Source: Atopobiaceae bacterium UBA7016 (GTDB taxonomy: Bacteria; Actinomycetota; Coriobacteriia; Coriobacteriales; Atopobiaceae). From it: DNA of 5,188 nt. Both the position numbers and the translations under genes were made by a program. The stretch is from positions 1 to 5,188 of the forward strand of contig DJXA01000225.1 of the NCBI GenBank assembly GCA_002449555.1. The letters run 5' to 3'. The notes beneath the pieces are model-generated. The model did no database searches. It was not told the DNA's origin and saw only the letters and a program-made list of their open reading frames with translations. Shown piece by piece: positions 1-5,188 of the stretch (position 1 is the first letter of the stretch; each line of letters starts with the position of its first letter).

Positions 1-194
1 CCCTTGGCAGCGGTGTCCTTGATGAAGGTGTAGGCCTGGTCGGCGTTGATGACCGTCTGCTTGAGGTCAAGGATGTAGATGCCGTTGCGCTCGCCGAAGA
101 TGTACGGCTTCATCTTGGGGTTCCAACGACGGGTCTGGTGACCGTAGTGGCAACCGGCCTCGAGCAGGGTCTTGATGTTGATCTTGACAGCCAT
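1..194 (-). CDS. rpsB: 30S ribosomal protein S2, N-terminal part (gene runs off the left edge)
   Basis: The minus-strand reading gives 64 complete residues starting MAVKINIKTLLEAGCHYGHQ and containing TRRWNPKMKPYIFGERNGIYILDL, the classic N-terminus of bacterial S2 (LLEAGxHxGHxTRRWNPKMxxYIxxxRNGIxIIDL). S2 joins the small ribosomal subunit late and is needed for bS1 binding and for mRNA positioning. The ATG at 192-194 is preceded by a strong AGGAGG five bases upstream, so the start is secure. The stop and about three quarters of the protein lie outside the window. rpsB has its own promoter and a structured leader (see the entries at 208-376) and is separated from xerC by 222 nt. In most bacteria tsf follows, which cannot be seen here. 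C15 replaces a residue that is often valine or alanine, which is unremarkable. Confidence 0.97.
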   Translation of the reverse strand, partial: MAVKINIKTLLEAGCHYGHQTRRWNPKMKPYIFGERNGIYILDLKQTVINADQAYTFIKDTAAK

Positions 195-199
195 GATAA

Positions 200-205
200 C
201 CTCCT
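200..205 (-). promoter_or_regulatory. Shine-Dalgarno site of rpsB
   Basis: The minus strand reads AGGAGGTTATC followed directly by ATG. The AGGAGG core is five bases from the start codon, and the whole string matches the complement of the 16S rRNA 3' end in 10 of 11 positions. This is a strong ribosome binding site, as expected for a ribosomal protein gene. It lies two bases downstream of the leader stem at 208-246, close enough for that structure to influence ribosome access. Confidence 0.9.
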
Positions 206-207
206 AT

Positions 208-246
208 GGTTGGTCCTCCGCGTGAGGTCATCCCCCTTGAACCACC
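208..246 (-). promoter_or_regulatory. Leader RNA stem-loop just upstream of the rpsB ribosome binding site
   Basis: In the transcript, GGUGGUUC (complement of 239-246) can pair with GGACCAACC (complement of 208-216). This gives an eight-pair stem with one bulged A and one G-U wobble, closing a 22-nt purine-rich loop. The stem ends two bases before the AGGAGG of rpsB. Many bacteria control ribosomal protein operons through leader structures bound by the encoded protein, and S2 is known to repress its own operon in E. coli. That this stem serves such a role here is inference. No match to a named leader family is claimed. Confidence 0.45.
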
Positions 247-307
247 CAGGACCTGGCTTTGAGCCCCGGGCACCGTGGCCTTGGAGTCGTCACGCGTGCG
301 AATTGAA

Positions 308-325
308 GCTGTGCGGTTGCACAGC
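308..325 (-). promoter_or_regulatory. Perfect 7-bp hairpin at the predicted 5' end of the rpsB transcript
   Basis: GCTGTGC and GCACAGC form a perfect seven-base stem around a four-base loop (AACC on the minus strand). The predicted start site of the rpsB mRNA is near 327-329, so this hairpin would sit at the very 5' end of the message, where such stems often protect RNA from 5'-dependent decay. It is not a terminator, because no U-tract follows. Equally, it could be a protein operator overlapping the initiation region, because it is also the left arm of the larger inverted repeat at 311-375. Confidence 0.5.
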
Positions 326-375
326 AGTCAATGAGTATAGCATCGAATACGTTACTGTGTGGTGCAAAACCGCAC
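311..375. repeat. 65-bp imperfect inverted repeat centred on the rpsB promoter
   Basis: The left arm (311-328) reads GTGCGGTTGCACAGCAGT. The right arm (354-375), read on the opposite strand, has GTGCGGTT, then TTGCAC, then ACAGT, in the same order with small insertions. Outer blocks 311-318 and 368-375 match perfectly, and 317-322 and 362-367 match perfectly. Each arm is itself nearly palindromic: 308-325 forms a 7-bp hairpin, and 361-376 (GGTGC and GCACC around AAAACC) forms a 5-bp one. The centre, near 343, is next to the -10 element. The arrangement resembles paired operator sites on either side of a promoter, but no regulator is identified. Confidence 0.55.
334..342 (-). promoter_or_regulatory. 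Extended -10 promoter for rpsB
   Basis: The minus strand reads TGC-TATACT, an extended -10 element (TGn followed by five of six bases of TATAAT). The surroundings are A/T-richer than the rest of the window. No good -35 hexamer lies 16-19 bases upstream. A TTGCAC at 362-367 resembles a -35 box, but the 22-bp spacing is too long for ordinary use, which suits an extended -10 promoter. Transcription would start near 327-329 and give an rpsB leader of about 133 nt. Confidence 0.6.
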
Positions 376-416
376 CTCATGGCCGCTCCACATGCGCCCT
401 TGTGGCTGCAGGTACG

Positions 417-1349
417 CTACTCGCCACGGGGATGCGCCTGCCGAGCAGCATCACGGAGCCTATCCACCGACAGATGCGTGTAGATCTGCGTGGTAGAGAG
501 GCTCGCGTGGCCGAGCAGCTCCTGTACGCTGCGCATATCCGCGCCACCGGCCAAAAGCTCAGTCGCGTAGGTGTGCCGCATGGCGTGCGGCGTCAGCGAG
601 CCGTCAAGCCCCGCAAGGGTCACATGGCGCTCGAAGCAGGTGCGCAGGGCATTGGCGCTCATGCGGTTACCGCGCGTGGAGACGAAGAGCGCCTGCGTGG
701 GCGTATCCTTGCCGTGCGCTGCCAGCTGCGGGCGCGAAGTACTGAGGTAGGTGCGTAGCCATTCCAGGCACGTGTCATACAGCGGCACGATGCGCTCCTT
801 TGAGCCCTTGCCGAAGAGCCTCACCTGGGCATTCGAGACGTCGACGTCACGAACGTCCAGCCCCGACACCTCAGAAATGCGGGCGCCTGAGGCGTAGAGC
901 AGCTCGAGGAAGGCGCGGTCGCGCACCCCCACCACGTCGCTCGTGTCGCACGTCTCCATGAGCGCCGCCGCGTCGGCGTAGGTCATGGTCTTGGGAAGCG
1001 TGCGGGCAAGCTTGGGGCTGGCGACGGCCGCGGCAGAGTCCTTGTCGGTGATTCCCTCGTGCACGAGCCATCGGTACAGGGCACGTACGGCGGACAGGTG
1101 CCGATTGATGGTCTTTGAGGCATACCGTGCGCGGGAGAGCTCGCCGAGGAACCTCCGAAGCTGTCGGTGCGTGACCTCAAGCGGCCGCACCCCCTCGCGC
1201 TCGGCCCAGTCGCAATAGGCCTCAAGGTCGGTGCGATAGGCGCGCACCGTGTTCTCAGAGAGGTTGCGCACCGACGAGAGATACGTGAGAAAGCGCTCTA
1301 CGTAGGCGCGGAACTGCTCCTGCTCCTCTGTCCGCCGTTGGGTGCACAC
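417..1349 (-). CDS. xerC: Tyrosine recombinase XerC
   Basis: This is a site-specific recombinase that, with a XerD-type partner and FtsK, resolves chromosome dimers at dif. From the GTG at 1347-1349 the protein has 310 residues, the usual size for Xer proteins. Residues about 10-95 form the SAM-like core-binding domain (FLTYLSSVRNLSENTVRAYRTDL), and about 120-300 the catalytic domain. All active-site residues are present: R157 in ASGARISE, K181 in FGKGSKERIVPL, H255 and R258 in TPHAMRHTYATELL, H281 in LLGHASLSTTQIYTHL, and the nucleophile Y290. The frame is open upstream to 1478, but that part overlaps trmFO and is not Xer-like, and no ATG lies between the trmFO stop and the conserved region. 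GTG, 13 nt after the trmFO stop, is therefore preferred despite a weak ribosome site (GGAGTAGGG, 12 or more bases away), which suggests translational coupling. Naming it XerC rather than XerD rests on synteny with rpsB and trmFO. Confidence 0.9.
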   Translation of the reverse strand: MCTQRRTEEQEQFRAYVERFLTYLSSVRNLSENTVRAYRTDLEAYCDWAEREGVRPLEVTHRQLRRFLGELSRARYASKTINRHLSAVRALYRWLVHEGITDKDSAAAVASPKLARTLPKTMTYADAAALMETCDTSDVVGVRDRAFLELLYASGARISEVSGLDVRDVDVSNAQVRLFGKGSKERIVPLYDTCLEWLRTYLSTSRPQLAAHGKDTPTQALFVSTRGNRMSANALRTCFERHVTLAGLDGSLTPHAMRHTYATELLAGGADMRSVQELLGHASLSTTQIYTHLSVDRLRDAARQAHPRGE

Positions 1350-1362
1350 GGTGTCAGTTGCC

Positions 1363-2730
1363 CTACTCCGCGGCGCCGTCTGTTGCCGCCTCGTCAAGCG
1401 CCGCAAGGTTGAGCTCCTCGAACAGCTCTCCCCTCTTTGAGAGCTCCTCGCGCAGGTCGGCCCGGGCGCGCGCGGCATAGGCCGCGTAGCGGTCGCGCTT
1501 GCTGCGGCGCTTGCCCTCGAGCGGCGGAAAGATGCCGAAGTTGACGTGCATGGGCTGGTACGGCTTGGTCTCGGGGTTGGTGGCGTAGCTCACCAGTGCG
1601 CCGAAGGCGGACGTGCGCGGAAGCGTGAGCCTCTGCTTTCCCGTGAGGTCCGCGTAGGTGTTCACTGCCGCAAAGAGGCCCGAGGCGATGGCCTCCACGT
1701 AGCCCTCCGTGCCCGTAATCTGCCCGGCCAGGCGAATCGTGGCGCCCGGAATCGCGAAGCTCGCATCAAGCACGCGCGGAGCGTCGACGAACGAGTTGCG
1801 GTGCATCACGCCATAGCGCGAGAACGTGGCGTCGGCAAGCCCCGGAATGAGCCTAAAGACGCGCGCTTGCTCTCCCCACGTGAGGTTGGTCTGGAATCCC
1901 ACCAGGTTGTAGGCGGTGCGCTCAGCGTTCTCTGCGCGAAGCTGCACGGCGGCCCACGGACGATGCCCCGTGCGCGGATCCACCAGTCCCACCGGCTTCA
2001 GGGCGCCAAAGCGCAGCGCATCCACGCCCTTGCGGGCAATCTCCTCGACGGGCTGGCACGCCTGGAAGAGGTCGCGCTGCTCGAAGTCGCGCGAGATCAC
2101 GCGGTCGGCGGCCACCAGCGCCTCGTAGAACGCCTCGTACTCCGCCTTATCCATGGGGCAGTTGAGGTAGTCGCCCGTTCCCTCGTCCTCGTAGCGCGAC
2201 TGCTCGAAGATGACGGAGCGGTCAAGCGAGTCAGCCTCGACGATGGGCGCCGCAGCGTCGAAAAACGAGAGATGGTCGCCTCCCACACGCTCTGCCAAGG
2301 ACTGGAAGAGTGCCTCCGAACAGAGCGGGCCCGCCGCGACCACCACGTAGCCCTCAGGGAGCTCCGTTGCCTCACGACGATCTACGGTGATGAACTCCTC
2401 ACGCTCCACGGCCTCGGTGACGGCAGCTGAGAAGCGATCGCGATCTACGGCGAGGGCGCCACCTGCCGGCACGGCGCATTCGCGCGCGATGCCCAGCAGG
2501 CGGCACCCCATGGCGTCAAGCTCCTGCTTGAGGAGACCCGCAGCGCTGTCGGAACGCGTGGCCTTCAGCGAGTTGGAGCACACCAGCTCGGCAAAGCGGT
2601 CGGTATGGTGCGCGGGCGACTGAGCAATGGGACGCTGCTCGACGAGCGTGACCGGCACGCCACGAGCGGCAAGCTGCAACGCACACTCGCTTCCCGCAAG
2701 TCCGCCGCCAATGATCGTAACGCGCTCCAT
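1363..2730 (-). CDS. trmFO: Folate/FAD-dependent tRNA (uracil-54-C5)-methyltransferase TrmFO
   Basis: This cytoplasmic flavoenzyme methylates U54 of the tRNA T-loop using 5,10-methylenetetrahydrofolate as carbon donor and reduced FAD. The 455-residue protein begins MERVTIIGGGLAGSECALQL, the FAD-binding Rossmann signature (GGGLAGSE at 8-15). It carries family blocks LVCSNSLK (49-56), ARKGVDALRFGALKPVGL (232-249), PWAAVQLRAEN (258-268), NLVGFQTNLTWGEQARVF (275-292), AGQITGTEGYVEA (335-347) and VNFGIFPPLEGK (396-407). The two catalytic cysteines known from TrmFO are at C51 and C225. The context of the second is FQACQPVEE rather than the common GCLPIE, a mild divergence. Length is normal (about 435-460). 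The ATG at 2728-2730 has AGGGGAG seven bases upstream. The gene follows dprA after 41 nt with no terminator visible and precedes xerC by 13 nt. Mutual overlap with non-coding frames explains the long open frames on the other strand. Confidence 0.96.
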   Translation of the reverse strand: MERVTIIGGGLAGSECALQLAARGVPVTLVEQRPIAQSPAHHTDRFAELVCSNSLKATRSDSAAGLLKQELDAMGCRLLGIARECAVPAGGALAVDRDRFSAAVTEAVEREEFITVDRREATELPEGYVVVAAGPLCSEALFQSLAERVGGDHLSFFDAAAPIVEADSLDRSVIFEQSRYEDEGTGDYLNCPMDKAEYEAFYEALVAADRVISRDFEQRDLFQACQPVEEIARKGVDALRFGALKPVGLVDPRTGHRPWAAVQLRAENAERTAYNLVGFQTNLTWGEQARVFRLIPGLADATFSRYGVMHRNSFVDAPRVLDASFAIPGATIRLAGQITGTEGYVEAIASGLFAAVNTYADLTGKQRLTLPRTSAFGALVSYATNPETKPYQPMHVNFGIFPPLEGKRRSKRDRYAAYAARARADLREELSKRGELFEELNLAALDEAATDGAAE

Positions 2731-2771
2731 ACTGTTGCTCCCCTCATGGCCGTTCGTCTGGATACACCATT

Positions 2772-3683
2772 CTAGCGTGTCAGCAGCGTCTCCTTTGAGG
2801 GAGCATACCGTCCGTCGGGAAGCCTGGTCACCACACCGCTTGCCTCCAGCTCGGCCATCTTCATCAAGATCTCAAGCGGCTGCGCGCCAAGGCGATTGGC
2901 CAGGTCGTCGGTGCGCATGGGCATGGCCACAAGCGCAGAGAGTATGCGGTCAAACTCGCGGCTTCCGCCGCCCGAGAGCAGCCTCATGACGTTGAAGTCA
3001 AGCGAGATGCGCATCTCAAGGTCTTCCTCGCTCACGATAGGGAGTGCTCCGTCTACCAGCAGGCGGTTTGCCCCCACCGACTCCGGCGAGAAGATGCTGC
3101 CGGGCACCGCATACAGCGTGCGACCCAAGTGCGACGCGCACTCCGCCGTGCTTGACGTGCCCGAGCGCTCCCCCGCCTCGGCAACCATCAACACCTCGCA
3201 GAGCCCTGCGATGATGAGGTTGCGTTTCGGAAAACCGGGACGCGTGGGCGGCGTGCCCCAGCGCTCGATGGCCACGATGCACCCGTTGGCAGGCGCTGCC
3301 TCAAACACGTCGCGTGAGCTGGCCGGATACACCTGGTCGGCACCTGTGCCGGGAACCACGATGGTGGTGCCACCCGCACGCTGAGCCGCCCTCAGTGCGG
3401 CGGCGTCACAGCCCATCGCGCCGCCTGACACTACGGTGATGCCGCATTCGGCGGCGATACGACCCGCCATCTCGGCCACCGCAAGCCCGTAGGGCGTGGC
3501 GCGCCTCGCCCCGATGACGGCAAAGGAGCGCGAGGACAGCACCTCCTTTGAGCCAATGCCATAGAGCCGCTTGGGAGGTCGCTCAAGATCAAGCAGCTGC
3601 TGCGGATACTCGTCATCCTCGGGCGTCAGCTCCCAGCGCTCCTGCGTCATGTCTGCTACTCGCTTCTCGGTCGGTACGAACAT
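2772..3683 (-). CDS. dprA: DNA processing protein DprA (Smf), divergent in its DNA-binding motifs
   Basis: DprA binds incoming single-stranded DNA during natural transformation and loads RecA; it is also conserved in bacteria not known to be competent. The 303-residue product has a short N-terminal part (ELTPEDDEYPQQLLDLERPPKRLYGIG), a Rossmann-like DprA domain at about 52-215, and a C-terminal winged-helix domain at about 241-300 (ILSALVAMPMRTDDLANRLG...LMKMAELEASGVVTRLPDGRY). Recognisable blocks are AVIGARRATPYG (55-66), SGGAMGCDAAA (86-96), FPKRNLIIAGL (151-161), SGTSSTAECA (174-183), YAVPGSIFSP (191-200) and GANRLLVDGA (204-213). The family usually reads SGLARGIDAAAH and FPRRNRIIAGL, so several positions are non-consensus. 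The start at 3681-3683 overlaps comM by 28 bases and has a near-complete Shine-Dalgarno site ten bases upstream. The ATG at 3648-3650 (residue 12), six bases after the comM stop, has a more family-like N-terminus but a poor ribosome site and remains possible. Confidence 0.92.
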   Translation of the reverse strand: MFVPTEKRVADMTQERWELTPEDDEYPQQLLDLERPPKRLYGIGSKEVLSSRSFAVIGARRATPYGLAVAEMAGRIAAECGITVVSGGAMGCDAAALRAAQRAGGTTIVVPGTGADQVYPASSRDVFEAAPANGCIVAIERWGTPPTRPGFPKRNLIIAGLCEVLMVAEAGERSGTSSTAECASHLGRTLYAVPGSIFSPESVGANRLLVDGALPIVSEEDLEMRISLDFNVMRLLSGGGSREFDRILSALVAMPMRTDDLANRLGAQPLEILMKMAELEASGVVTRLPDGRYAPSKETLLTR

Positions 3684-5149
3684 GCCTCGATAACCTCCTC
3701 TACGCCGATGACCTCGTGCTCCTGCATGTCAGCGATGGTGCGCGCCACGGCGGCAACGCGTGCAATGCCCCTGCCGCCAAAGCCCTTTCGCTCGGCGAGC
3801 GTCTCCAGCACCTCGCGAGCACGCTCCTCCATCGCCACGCCGCTCAGGCCGTTTCCCCTCTTGCTCTCGCGGCTCGTGCGCCACGAGCGATACGTGCGTG
3901 CCGCCGTCACGTGCTCCGCCATCTCGGCAGATGACAGGCCTTCACTACCCCGAATGACCTTGCGTGAGCTGGGGCGTGCCACGTCAATGAACACGTCGAT
4001 GCGGTCCATGAGGGGGCCGCCGATCTTTGCCTGATACGCACCAACTCGCGCCGGCGCACAGGTGCAGGTGTGGCCTGGGTCTCCCAAATGACCACATGGG
4101 CAGGGATTCGCGGCAGCCACAAACATGAAGTCCGCGGGGAAGATGTATGCTCCGTCAACGCGCACGATGCGCACCCGCCGGTCCTCGAGCGGCTGGCGAA
4201 GCGACTGCAGCGTGGCGTTACTGAACTCGGGCAGCTCGTCAAGGAAAAGCACGCCCTTGTGCGCGAGCGATACCTCGCCAGGCGTCACCGGCTTACCGCC
4301 ACCGATGAGGCCTGCCGTCGAGATTGAGTGATGCGGAGCCCTGAAGGGACGCCCTCCACCGTCTACGTCGTTGAGCGGCTCCCCCGCAACTGAGTGCAGG
4401 AGCATGGCCTCCACGCGCTCCTCCGCCGAGAGCGGCGGCAGAATGGAGGGCATGCGTCGCGCGAGCATCGTCTTTCCCGCGCCCGGAGGCCCCATCATCA
4501 GGACGCCGTGGCTTCCGGCCGCCGCAATGACCAAAGCGCGTTTCGCCACCTCCTGGTCGACGACATCGGCAAAGTCGGGGCCTTCGTGGGCGAAGTCGTC
4601 AAAGCTCGCTTGCTCGGCAATGCGGGTGCCCGACTCTCCCCTTCCCAACGCGGCCACGCCCCGCTGCATCTCAACAAGCGACGAGATGCAGCGCTCCTTC
4701 TCGGAGACCAGCCATCCCGAGGGTTCCTCCTCCGCACGGATCAGCGACAGGTTTCCCTCAGCCGCGAGCAACGCAAACGCCACCGTTCCGCGCACGGGGT
4801 TGACGTCGCCACTCAGCCCCAGCTCGCCCACAAACAGGCAGTCTTCAAGCCCCGCCTGCGGTATCTGCTTTGAGCACGCCAATATTGCCACGGCAATGGG
4901 CAGGTCAAGGCCGGTTCCCGTCTTCTTGATCTCTCCGGGAGCCAGATTGACCGTCACGCTTGCCCGCGGCATCGTGAAGCCGCACTGGTTGATGGCGCAC
5001 CGCACGCGCGAGATGGCCTCGTGCACGCTCGTGTCGGCCATACCCACGATGTGCACGCCCGGAAGCCCTCCCGTAAAGCTGACTTCGACGCTGACCGGCA
5101 CCGCCTCTGCGCCACGCACCACCGCAGAGCGCACGCTGAAGGAGGGCAT
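3656..5149 (-). CDS. comM: ComM/YifB-family AAA+ ATPase (magnesium chelatase subunit ChlI-like; branch-migration helicase)
   Basis: The 497-residue protein matches ComM, a hexameric AAA+ helicase shown in Vibrio cholerae to drive branch migration of transforming DNA; despite the common label it is not a magnesium chelatase. Residues about 1-130 form the ChlI/Lon-like S5-fold domain (SFTGGLPGVHIVGMAD, VNLAPGEIKKTGTGLDLPIA). The ATPase domain follows, with Walker A GPPGAGKT (220-227), the signature RPFRAPHH (268-275), Walker B VLFLDELPEF (300-309, D304 and E305) and GPLMDRIDV (378-386). The family cysteine cluster C350, C352, C362 and C364 is complete. The C-terminal domain has GGRGIARVAAVARTIADM (458-475), the helical lid. 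VVDQ (196-199) stands where the family usually has VKGQ. The ATG at 5147-5149 has GGGAGGA five bases upstream, inside the yraN end. The gene is complete and of usual length, and it is probably co-transcribed with yraN and dprA. Confidence 0.95.
   Translation of the reverse strand: MPSFSVRSAVVRGAEAVPVSVEVSFTGGLPGVHIVGMADTSVHEAISRVRCAINQCGFTMPRASVTVNLAPGEIKKTGTGLDLPIAVAILACSKQIPQAGLEDCLFVGELGLSGDVNPVRGTVAFALLAAEGNLSLIRAEEEPSGWLVSEKERCISSLVEMQRGVAALGRGESGTRIAEQASFDDFAHEGPDFADVVDQEVAKRALVIAAAGSHGVLMMGPPGAGKTMLARRMPSILPPLSAEERVEAMLLHSVAGEPLNDVDGGGRPFRAPHHSISTAGLIGGGKPVTPGEVSLAHKGVLFLDELPEFSNATLQSLRQPLEDRRVRIVRVDGAYIFPADFMFVAAANPCPCGHLGDPGHTCTCAPARVGAYQAKIGGPLMDRIDVFIDVARPSSRKVIRGSEGLSSAEMAEHVTAARTYRSWRTSRESKRGNGLSGVAMEERAREVLETLAERKGFGGRGIARVAAVARTIADMQEHEVIGVEEVIEACSYRPRSE
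3689..3699 (-). promoter_or_regulatory. Shine-Dalgarno site for dprA embedded in comM codons
   Basis: The minus strand reads AGGAGGTTATC inside the comM codons for EEVIE. This is the same 11-base string that precedes rpsB, and it matches the anti-Shine-Dalgarno complement in 10 of 11 positions. The core AGGAGG is ten bases from the ATG at 3681-3683, at the far end of the usual range. It is the main reason for choosing the longer dprA start. Because Glu-Glu-Val-Ile-Glu can arise by chance with these codons, its use is inferred. Confidence 0.5.
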
Positions 5150-5150
5150 G

Positions 5151-5188
5151 CTAGTCCTCCCAGATGTAGGCGTTGATCAGATGGCGCA
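5151..5188 (-). CDS. C-terminal tail of a YraN (UPF0102) family protein, partial
   Basis: The last eleven residues and stop of a minus-strand gene are visible: RHLINAYIWED then TAG. The gene begins beyond the right edge. A short aromatic and hydrophobic end of the type RHxxNAF is typical of YraN proteins, which have a restriction-endonuclease-like fold and are regularly found directly before comM and dprA in Actinobacteria and other phyla. The identification rests mostly on this synteny. The stop is one base from the comM ATG, and the codons for Trp-Glu-Asp contain the comM ribosome binding site (GGGAGGA, 5155-5161), so the two genes are very likely translationally coupled. Another product cannot be excluded from so few residues. 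Confidence 0.6.
   Translation of the reverse strand, partial: RHLINAYIWED

Noticed and set aside
195..234. Short upstream open frame in the rpsB leader starting at an ATG near 228
   Set aside because: It runs out of frame into rpsB and has no conserved features. The GGGGG before it is part of the leader stem-loop region rather than a clear ribosome site.
361..376. Hairpin GGTGC and GCACC as an intrinsic terminator of xerC
   Set aside because: The stem is only five pairs (six with a wobble), and no run of T follows on the minus strand. It is better explained as an arm of the promoter-spanning repeat.
138..758. 206-codon open frame on the plus strand spanning the rpsB start, the spacer and the xerC end
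   Set aside because: It crosses the rpsB 5' end, the promoter region and antisense xerC, has no recognisable protein pattern, and has no credible ribosome binding site.
1350..1478. 43-codon upstream extension of xerC overlapping trmFO
   Set aside because: The added sequence is Arg/Ser-rich and unlike any Xer N-terminus. It is simply the other frame of the trmFO 3' end.
1546..2430. 294-codon open frame on the plus strand opposite trmFO
   Set aside because: The translation is rich in Arg, His, Ala and Gly with no domain-like pattern, and it lies entirely antisense to a well-conserved trmFO. Long antisense open frames are expected in G+C-rich coding DNA.
795..4875. Recurrent CTCAAAG on the minus strand (for example near 795, 1105, 1435, 2790, 3545 and 4868)
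   Set aside because: Most occurrences are in-frame TCA AAG codons for Ser-Lys, while other Ser-Lys pairs use AGC AAG. A codon-pair preference explains it better than a dispersed signal.
1..5188. Mobile elements, CRISPR arrays, tRNA genes or a novel defence system
   Set aside because: No repeated spacer pattern, transposase, tRNA-like fold or unknown gene cassette is visible. All coding space is taken by recognised housekeeping genes.

Overview
The window is a compact, G+C-rich bacterial housekeeping segment in which every supported gene lies on the minus strand. Transcription runs from right to left: the tail of a YraN-like gene, comM (YifB-type AAA+ ATPase), dprA, trmFO, xerC (tyrosine recombinase), a 222-nt intergenic region, and the start of rpsB (ribosomal protein S2). 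The chain yraN-comM-dprA-xerC-rpsB is the arrangement known from Actinobacteria (for example the Mycobacterium tuberculosis region). A folate-type trmFO directly before xerC is more typical of Firmicutes. The mix, together with high G+C, fits a high-G+C Gram-positive such as a member of the Coriobacteriia (Olsenella/Atopobium/Collinsella relatives). That assignment is an inference from synteny and composition, not a database match.

Right part (2772-5188): yraN, comM and dprA are packed like an operon. yraN and comM are separated by one base, and the comM ribosome binding site lies inside the last yraN codons. dprA probably starts inside the 3' end of comM, using an almost complete Shine-Dalgarno sequence that is also comM coding sequence. 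ComM (branch-migration helicase) and DprA (RecA loader) both act on DNA taken up by transformation, and YraN is a predicted nuclease-fold protein of the same cluster.

Middle (417-2730): trmFO makes the m5U54 base of tRNA, and xerC encodes a complete Xer tyrosine recombinase with all six catalytic residues. xerC follows trmFO by 13 nt and appears to start at GTG.

Left part (1-416): no intrinsic terminator is visible after xerC. The spacer carries a good extended -10 promoter for rpsB, placed almost exactly at the centre of a 65-bp imperfect inverted repeat. A roughly 133-nt leader with two convincing hairpins follows, one of them ending just upstream of the rpsB ribosome binding site. This spacer is the most interesting part of the window. 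The genes themselves are ordinary core functions, apart from some non-consensus residues in DprA.
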